A stretch of 9,331 nucleotides of DNA from assembly GCA_963923455.1 (NCBI GenBank), contig CAWULT010000158.1, positions 1-9,331 on the forward strand, read 5' to 3'. The stretch's first letter is position 1, and each line of letters opens with the position of its first letter. The notes beneath the pieces are model-generated. The model was not told the DNA's origin, did no database searches, and was given only the letters and a program-made list of their open reading frames with translations. Positions 6,015 to 9,331 of this stretch are shown here, one piece after another. The position numbers and the translations under genes are program-made. Source of the stretch: CAWULT01 sp963923455 (GTDB lineage Bacteria > Acidobacteriota > Vicinamibacteria > Vicinamibacterales > UBA2999).

Positions 6015-6907
6015 CGCTGCGACACAGGGCCGAGGCGTGGGGCGTGCGCGGCGTGACCGCGGTGCTGCGGGCGATGCCGGTGTCGCGCGTGCGGCAGGCC
6101 GGCGCCGGGCTGGGCCGGCTGGCGCACGCGCTCGACGCGAAGCACCGCGCCGTGGCGCTCGACAACCTGGCCCGCGCGTTTCCGTCGCGGCCGCCGGCGG
6201 AGCGCCAGGCGCTCGCCCGGCGGGTGTTCGAGCACTTCGGGTCGTTGCTGTTCGAACTGCTGAAGTTCGGGACGCTTTCGCACCAGGAGATGCTGGCCCT
6301 CTGCGACATCGAGGGCGAGGAGCGCGTGCGCCAGGCGTACGCGCAGGGGCGCGGCGTCCTGTTCTTCACCGGGCACTTCGGCTACTGGGAGATGCAGGGC
6401 CTCGTGCAGGCCCTGCGGTTCGAGCCGCTGTCGGTGCTGGCGCGGCCGCTCGACAATCCCCTCCTGCACGCGGAACTCGAGCGCATCCGCCACCGGACGG
6501 GCAACACCGTGATCTACCGCCAGGGTGCCGTGCGCCGGGTACTGCGGGAACTCTCGCACAACCACGGCGTCGGCATGCTGATCGACCAGCACCTGCAGAC
6601 CGACGTGGTGCCGGTGGACTTCTTCGGGCGGCGCGCGGCCACGACGTCCGCGCTGGCGGCGCTGGCGCTGCGGACGGGCGCGCCGGTGATCCCCGCGTTC
6701 GCCGTGCCGCTGCCGGGCGGCCGGTACCGGATCATCTACGAACACCCCGTGCAGCCGCCGCCCGCCGACGCGCCCGACGCGGTGCGGGTGTTCACGCAGC
6801 GGTGCACCGACGTGCTGGAGATGTACGTGCGCCGCTACCCCGAGCTGTGGCTGTGGATGCACCGGCGCTGGCGTCAGGAGGCGCGCGTGGAGGGGGCCGA
6901 TGCCTGA
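6011..6907 (+). CDS. lpxL: Lipid A biosynthesis acyltransferase (LpxL/HtrB family)
   Basis: Members of this inner-membrane family transfer a secondary acyl chain from acyl-ACP onto Kdo2-lipid IVA. The 298-residue product carries the HX4E catalytic motif in TGHFGYWEM (His122, Glu127). IDQHLQTDVVPVDFFGRRAATT (191-212) and the terminal WLWMHRRWR (280-288) are also characteristic of HtrB/LpxL/LpxM proteins. The N-terminus is less hydrophobic than the E. coli membrane anchor. The ATG at 6011 overlaps the lpxK TGA as ATGA and has no strong Shine-Dalgarno, suggesting coupled translation. Whether it is the first (LpxL-like) or second (LpxM-like) secondary acyltransferase, and its chain-length preference, cannot be told from sequence alone. 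Confidence 0.9.
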   Translation: MTLRHRAEAWGVRGVTAVLRAMPVSRVRQAGAGLGRLAHALDAKHRAVALDNLARAFPSRPPAERQALARRVFEHFGSLLFELLKFGTLSHQEMLALCDIEGEERVRQAYAQGRGVLFFTGHFGYWEMQGLVQALRFEPLSVLARPLDNPLLHAELERIRHRTGNTVIYRQGAVRRVLRELSHNHGVGMLIDQHLQTDVVPVDFFGRRAATTSALAALALRTGAPVIPAFAVPLPGGRYRIIYEHPVQPPPADAPDAVRVFTQRCTDVLEMYVRRYPELWLWMHRRWRQEARVEGADA

Positions 6908-7946
6908 GACGACCCTCGTGCTCGCGCCCAACTGGCTCGGCGACGCGGTGATGGCCCTGCCGGCGATTGCGGACGTGAAGCGGCACGCGCCGGGCCGGCG
7001 GATCGTCGTGGCCGCGCGGGGGAGCGTGGCCAGCCTGTTCGAGCTGGCGCCGGACGTGGACGGGGTCGTGACGCTCGAGTGGAAGGGCGACTGGCGCGAG
7101 CGCACGGGCCTGTCGGCCGACGTCGCGCGGTTGCGCGAGGTTGGCGCCGACGCGGCCATCCTGCTGCCGAACTCGTTCGCGTCGGCGTGGCTGGCGTGGC
7201 GCGCGCGTGTGCCCCGGCGCCTCGGGTACGCCGGCGACCTGCGCTCGTGGCTGCTGTCGCGCGCGGTGCCGAAGCCGGGGGGCAGCATGCACCAGGGCGC
7301 GTACTATCAGCACCTCGTGCGGGCACTGGGCGCGCCGAGTGGTCCGCTCGAGCCCCGGCTCGAGGTGCCGATGGCCGATCTCGAGGCCGCGCGGGCGCTG
7401 ATGCTGCAGCGCGGCTGGACGGGCAGCGGCTACCTGGTGGCGCTGGCGCCGGGCGCCGCCTACGGCGGGGCCAAGCGCTGGCCGCCTTCGCACTACGCGA
7501 AGCTCGCGGCGGCGCTCGTTCGGGGCTCGGCCATCTGGTGCGTGATCGTCGGCAGCGCGGCCGACAGCGCGACGGCCGGCGAGGTGCGCGAGGGGATGTC
7601 GCCCGACACACGGGTCAAGGCGCTCGACCTCACCGGGGCCACGTCGCTCCGGACGCTCGCGGCGGTGCTGGCGCTGGCCGACGTGTGCGTGTCGAACGAC
7701 TCGGGGGCGATGCACGTGGCCGGGGCGGTGGGCACGGCGCTCGTGGCGGTCTTCGGGCCCACCAACGAGCGGGAGACGGCGCCGCTGACGCGGCTCGACC
7801 GGCCGCCGCGCGTCGTGATCAACCCGGTGTCGTGCCGGCCCTGTATGCTTCGGGAGTGCCCGATCGACCATCGGTGCATGAAGGGACTGGACTGGTCAGT
7901 GGTGTACGAAGCCGTGGACGACGTGTTCGCCGAGGAGCAGGCATGA
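6900..7946 (+). CDS. waaF: ADP-heptose:LPS heptosyltransferase (WaaF type, GT9)
   Basis: This GT-B glycosyltransferase of family 9 transfers L-glycero-D-manno-heptose from ADP-heptose to the LPS inner core on the cytoplasmic side of the membrane. The 348-residue product starts with APNWLGDAVMALPAI (9-23), with the catalytic-type Asp15. It contains LAPGAAYGGAKRWPP (182-196), DLTGATSLRTLAAVLALAD (243-261), VSNDSGAMHVA (264-274) and VFGPTNE (284-290). Near the C-terminus is a Cys/His cluster, Cys312, Cys315, Cys320, His324 and Cys326, in CRPCMLRECPIDHRCM, of the kind seen in many heptosyltransferase II proteins. The ATG at 6900 has a strong GGAGG at 6889-6893 and overlaps the preceding gene by 8 bp. 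Heptosyltransferase II is the best call. WaaC-like specificity is less likely but not excluded. Confidence 0.93.
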   Translation: MPETTLVLAPNWLGDAVMALPAIADVKRHAPGRRIVVAARGSVASLFELAPDVDGVVTLEWKGDWRERTGLSADVARLREVGADAAILLPNSFASAWLAWRARVPRRLGYAGDLRSWLLSRAVPKPGGSMHQGAYYQHLVRALGAPSGPLEPRLEVPMADLEAARALMLQRGWTGSGYLVALAPGAAYGGAKRWPPSHYAKLAAALVRGSAIWCVIVGSAADSATAGEVREGMSPDTRVKALDLTGATSLRTLAAVLALADVCVSNDSGAMHVAGAVGTALVAVFGPTNERETAPLTRLDRPPRVVINPVSCRPCMLRECPIDHRCMKGLDWSVVYEAVDDVFAEEQA

Positions 7947-8515
7947 GCCGCCCCGCCGTGTTCCTGGACCGCGACGGGACGATGATCGAGGAGCGCGGGT
8001 ACCTCGATCGCCTGGAGCTGCTGTCGATCTTTCCGTGGACGGCCGACGCCATCCGCCTGCTGAACCGCGCCGGCTACGCCACCGTGGTCATCACGAACCA
8101 GGCCGCCGTCGGCCGCGGCCTCATCGACGAGCCGTTCGTGCACCGGGTGCACGGCGAGATCGACGCGCGCCTGGCCCTTGGCGGCGCGCGCATCGACGGG
8201 TACTACTACTGCCCGCACTTCAAGGAGTCGGCCATCGAGCAGTACCGCGTGTCCTGCAACTGCCGGAAGCCGAAGCCCGGCATGCTCGAGCAGGCCATCC
8301 GGGAGCTGGACCTCGACCCGGCCCGGTCGGTGATGGTGGGCGACCGGTCGCTCGACGTGCTGTGCGGCCGCGCGGTCGGCGCGCGCACCGTGCTCGTCCG
8401 CACGGGGCACGGGGCCTACGAGGAGGAACTCGTGCCCGAGGCCAAGGGGGCCGATGCTATCCTCAACAATTTGATGGAGGCCGTCGGGTGGATCCTGCGC
8501 AGCTCCTCTCGCTGA
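7943..8515 (+). CDS. gmhB: D-glycero-D-manno-heptose 1,7-bisphosphate 7-phosphatase
   Basis: GmhB removes the 7-phosphate from heptose 1,7-bisphosphate, an intermediate of ADP-heptose synthesis, in the cytosol. The 190-residue HAD-family protein has the nucleophile and acid/base pair Asp9 and Asp11 in FLDRDGT. TNQ (51-53) forms motif II, and VGDRSLDV (132-139) with Asp134 provides the magnesium site. The GmhB-specific zinc loop is complete: Cys90, His92, Cys105 and Cys107, followed by RKPKPG. The zinc ligands separate it from the zinc-free histidinol-phosphatase-like relatives, although the close relative HisB-N also binds zinc; gene context favours GmhB. The ATG overlaps the waaF stop as ATGA and has GAGGAG at 7932-7937. 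The kinase that makes its substrate is encoded by the next gene. Confidence 0.95.
   Translation: MSRPAVFLDRDGTMIEERGYLDRLELLSIFPWTADAIRLLNRAGYATVVITNQAAVGRGLIDEPFVHRVHGEIDARLALGGARIDGYYYCPHFKESAIEQYRVSCNCRKPKPGMLEQAIRELDLDPARSVMVGDRSLDVLCGRAVGARTVLVRTGHGAYEEELVPEAKGADAILNNLMEAVGWILRSSSR
8476..8480 (+). promoter_or_regulatory. Shine-Dalgarno GGAGG deciding the kinase start
   Basis: GGAGG lies inside the gmhB coding region, seven bases before the GTG at 8488. It supports that non-ATG codon as start of the heptose kinase despite a 28-bp overlap with gmhB. Confidence 0.7.
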
Positions 8516-9331
8516 TCGGGGCGTTGGGGGGCCGGACCGTCGCGGTCGTCGGCGACGTCGTGGCCGACGAGTTCGTGTACGGGCGCGTGGCGCGCCTCTC
8601 GCGCGAGGCGCCGGTGCTGATCCTCGAATACGACGCCACCGCGATCGTTGCCGGGGGCGGCGGCAACGCCGCCAACAACGTCGCGGCGCTCGGCGGCACC
8701 GCCGCGCTCGTGGGCGTGGTGGGCCGCGACGAGCCCGGCCGGCGCCTGATCGCCTCGCTGCACCGGCGCGTCGATGCCCGGCGCATCGTCAGGGCGGCGG
8801 GGCGCGCCACGCCGGTCAAGACGCGCATCCTGGCCGGCGGCATCCACTCGGCGAAGCAGCAGGTGGTGCGCATCGACCGTGGCGTCACCGCGCCCGTGGA
8901 CGCCCGCGTGCGTGCCGCGTTCGAACAGCGCGCGCTCGATGCGTGCCTGACGGCCGACGCCGTGCTCATCTCCGACTACGGGTCGGGCTTCGTGACGCCG
9001 CGGCTGGCATCGGCCATCCGGACGGCGCTGCGCCGCGCGGGGCATCCGATCCCGGTGCTGATCGACACGCGGTACGACCTGCTGCGCTACCACGGCCTCA
9101 CCGCGTGCACGCCGAACGAGTCGGAGGTGGAGCACGCGCTCGGCGTGGAGATTCGCGACGACCCGCGCGTGCTCGAGCAGGCCGGCCGCGCCGTGCTCGA
9201 GCGCACGGGCATGGGCGCCGTGCTCATCACGCGCGGCAGCCGCGGCATGGCGCTCTTCGTCGACGGCCAGCCCACCGTGCACATCCCGATCTTCGGCAGC
9301 GACGAGATTGCCGACGTGACGGGCGCCGGCG
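8488..9331 (+). CDS. rfaE1: PfkB-family heptose-7-phosphate kinase (RfaE/HldE kinase domain), 3' end outside window
   Basis: The family phosphorylates D-glycero-D-manno-heptose 7-phosphate at C1, giving the GmhB substrate. The window holds 281 complete codons from GTG 8488, and the frame runs off the right edge without a stop. Visible ribokinase-fold motifs are VVGDVVADEFVYGRVARLSREAPV (20-43), the glycine-rich AGGGGNAANNVAALGG (55-70), QQVVRID (124-130), ISDYGSGFVTP (161-171), CTPNESEVE (207-215) and LITRGSRGM (247-254). The final DVTGAG (276-281) breaks off one base into the codon that should encode the catalytic Asp. Some positions differ from textbook HldE: IDTR (192-195) where IDPK is usual, and AGGGGN where (P/L)GGAAN is usual. 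It may therefore be a divergent RfaE1 or a related PfkB sugar kinase. Whether a nucleotidylyltransferase domain is fused downstream cannot be seen. Confidence 0.82.
   Translation, partial: MDPAQLLSLIGALGGRTVAVVGDVVADEFVYGRVARLSREAPVLILEYDATAIVAGGGGNAANNVAALGGTAALVGVVGRDEPGRRLIASLHRRVDARRIVRAAGRATPVKTRILAGGIHSAKQQVVRIDRGVTAPVDARVRAAFEQRALDACLTADAVLISDYGSGFVTPRLASAIRTALRRAGHPIPVLIDTRYDLLRYHGLTACTPNESEVEHALGVEIRDDPRVLEQAGRAVLERTGMGAVLITRGSRGMALFVDGQPTVHIPIFGSDEIADVTGAG

Noticed and set aside
5195..7288. 697-codon open frame on the minus strand
   Set aside because: It spans the antisense of lpxK, lpxL and waaF across three genes with clear motifs. It is a GC-driven absence of stop codons, not a gene.
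7493..8410. 305-codon open frame on the minus strand opposite waaF and gmhB
   Set aside because: It is the antisense shadow of two motif-supported genes, with no domain signal.
1..9331. Mobile element, CRISPR array, defence or secretion island
   Set aside because: There are no transposase or integrase motifs, no spaced repeats, no terminal inverted repeats and no composition break. All space is taken by core metabolic and envelope genes in known neighbourhoods.

Overview
This window is ordinary but very compact chromosomal DNA from a high-GC, Gram-negative bacterium. Two divergently transcribed operons share one intergenic region at about 3504-3648. All genes are recognisable housekeeping or envelope genes. 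I see no insertion sequence, phage gene, CRISPR array, toxin-antitoxin pair or other accessory system. The very high GC and the set of lipid A/heptose genes suggest a diderm such as an Acidobacteriota (Vicinamibacteria-like) or another high-GC proteobacterial-type lineage. That placement is inference, because no rRNA or other decisive marker is present.

Left half, minus strand, read from right to left: gap (2496-3503), pgk (1286-2476), tpiA (491-1258), secG (88-462) and the 5' part of a tRNA-Leu(GAG) gene (1-43), which is cut by the window edge. The three enzymes are consecutive lower-glycolysis/gluconeogenesis steps. secG encodes a small subunit of the SecYEG translocon. Spacers between the protein genes are 19-28 bp. 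A 44-bp spacer with a UUCG-capped hairpin separates secG from the tRNA.

Right half, plus strand: waaA (3649-4989), lpxK (about 4986-6014), an lpxL/htrB-type acyltransferase (6011-6907), a waaF-type heptosyltransferase (6900-7946), gmhB (7943-8515) and a heptose-7-phosphate kinase, rfaE1/hldE domain I (8488 to beyond 9331). Every junction overlaps, by 4, 4, 8, 4 and 28 bp. Together they add Kdo, phosphorylate and acylate lipid A, make the ADP-heptose precursor and transfer heptose to the inner core. GmhA, the nucleotidylyltransferase step and WaaC are not in the window and may lie downstream.

The shared intergenic region carries two good sigma70-type promoters back to back. Their -35 boxes lie in each other's spacers and together form an imperfect palindrome. 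This is the most interesting regulatory structure here: the glycolytic and LPS operons may be unable to bind RNA polymerase at the same moment.
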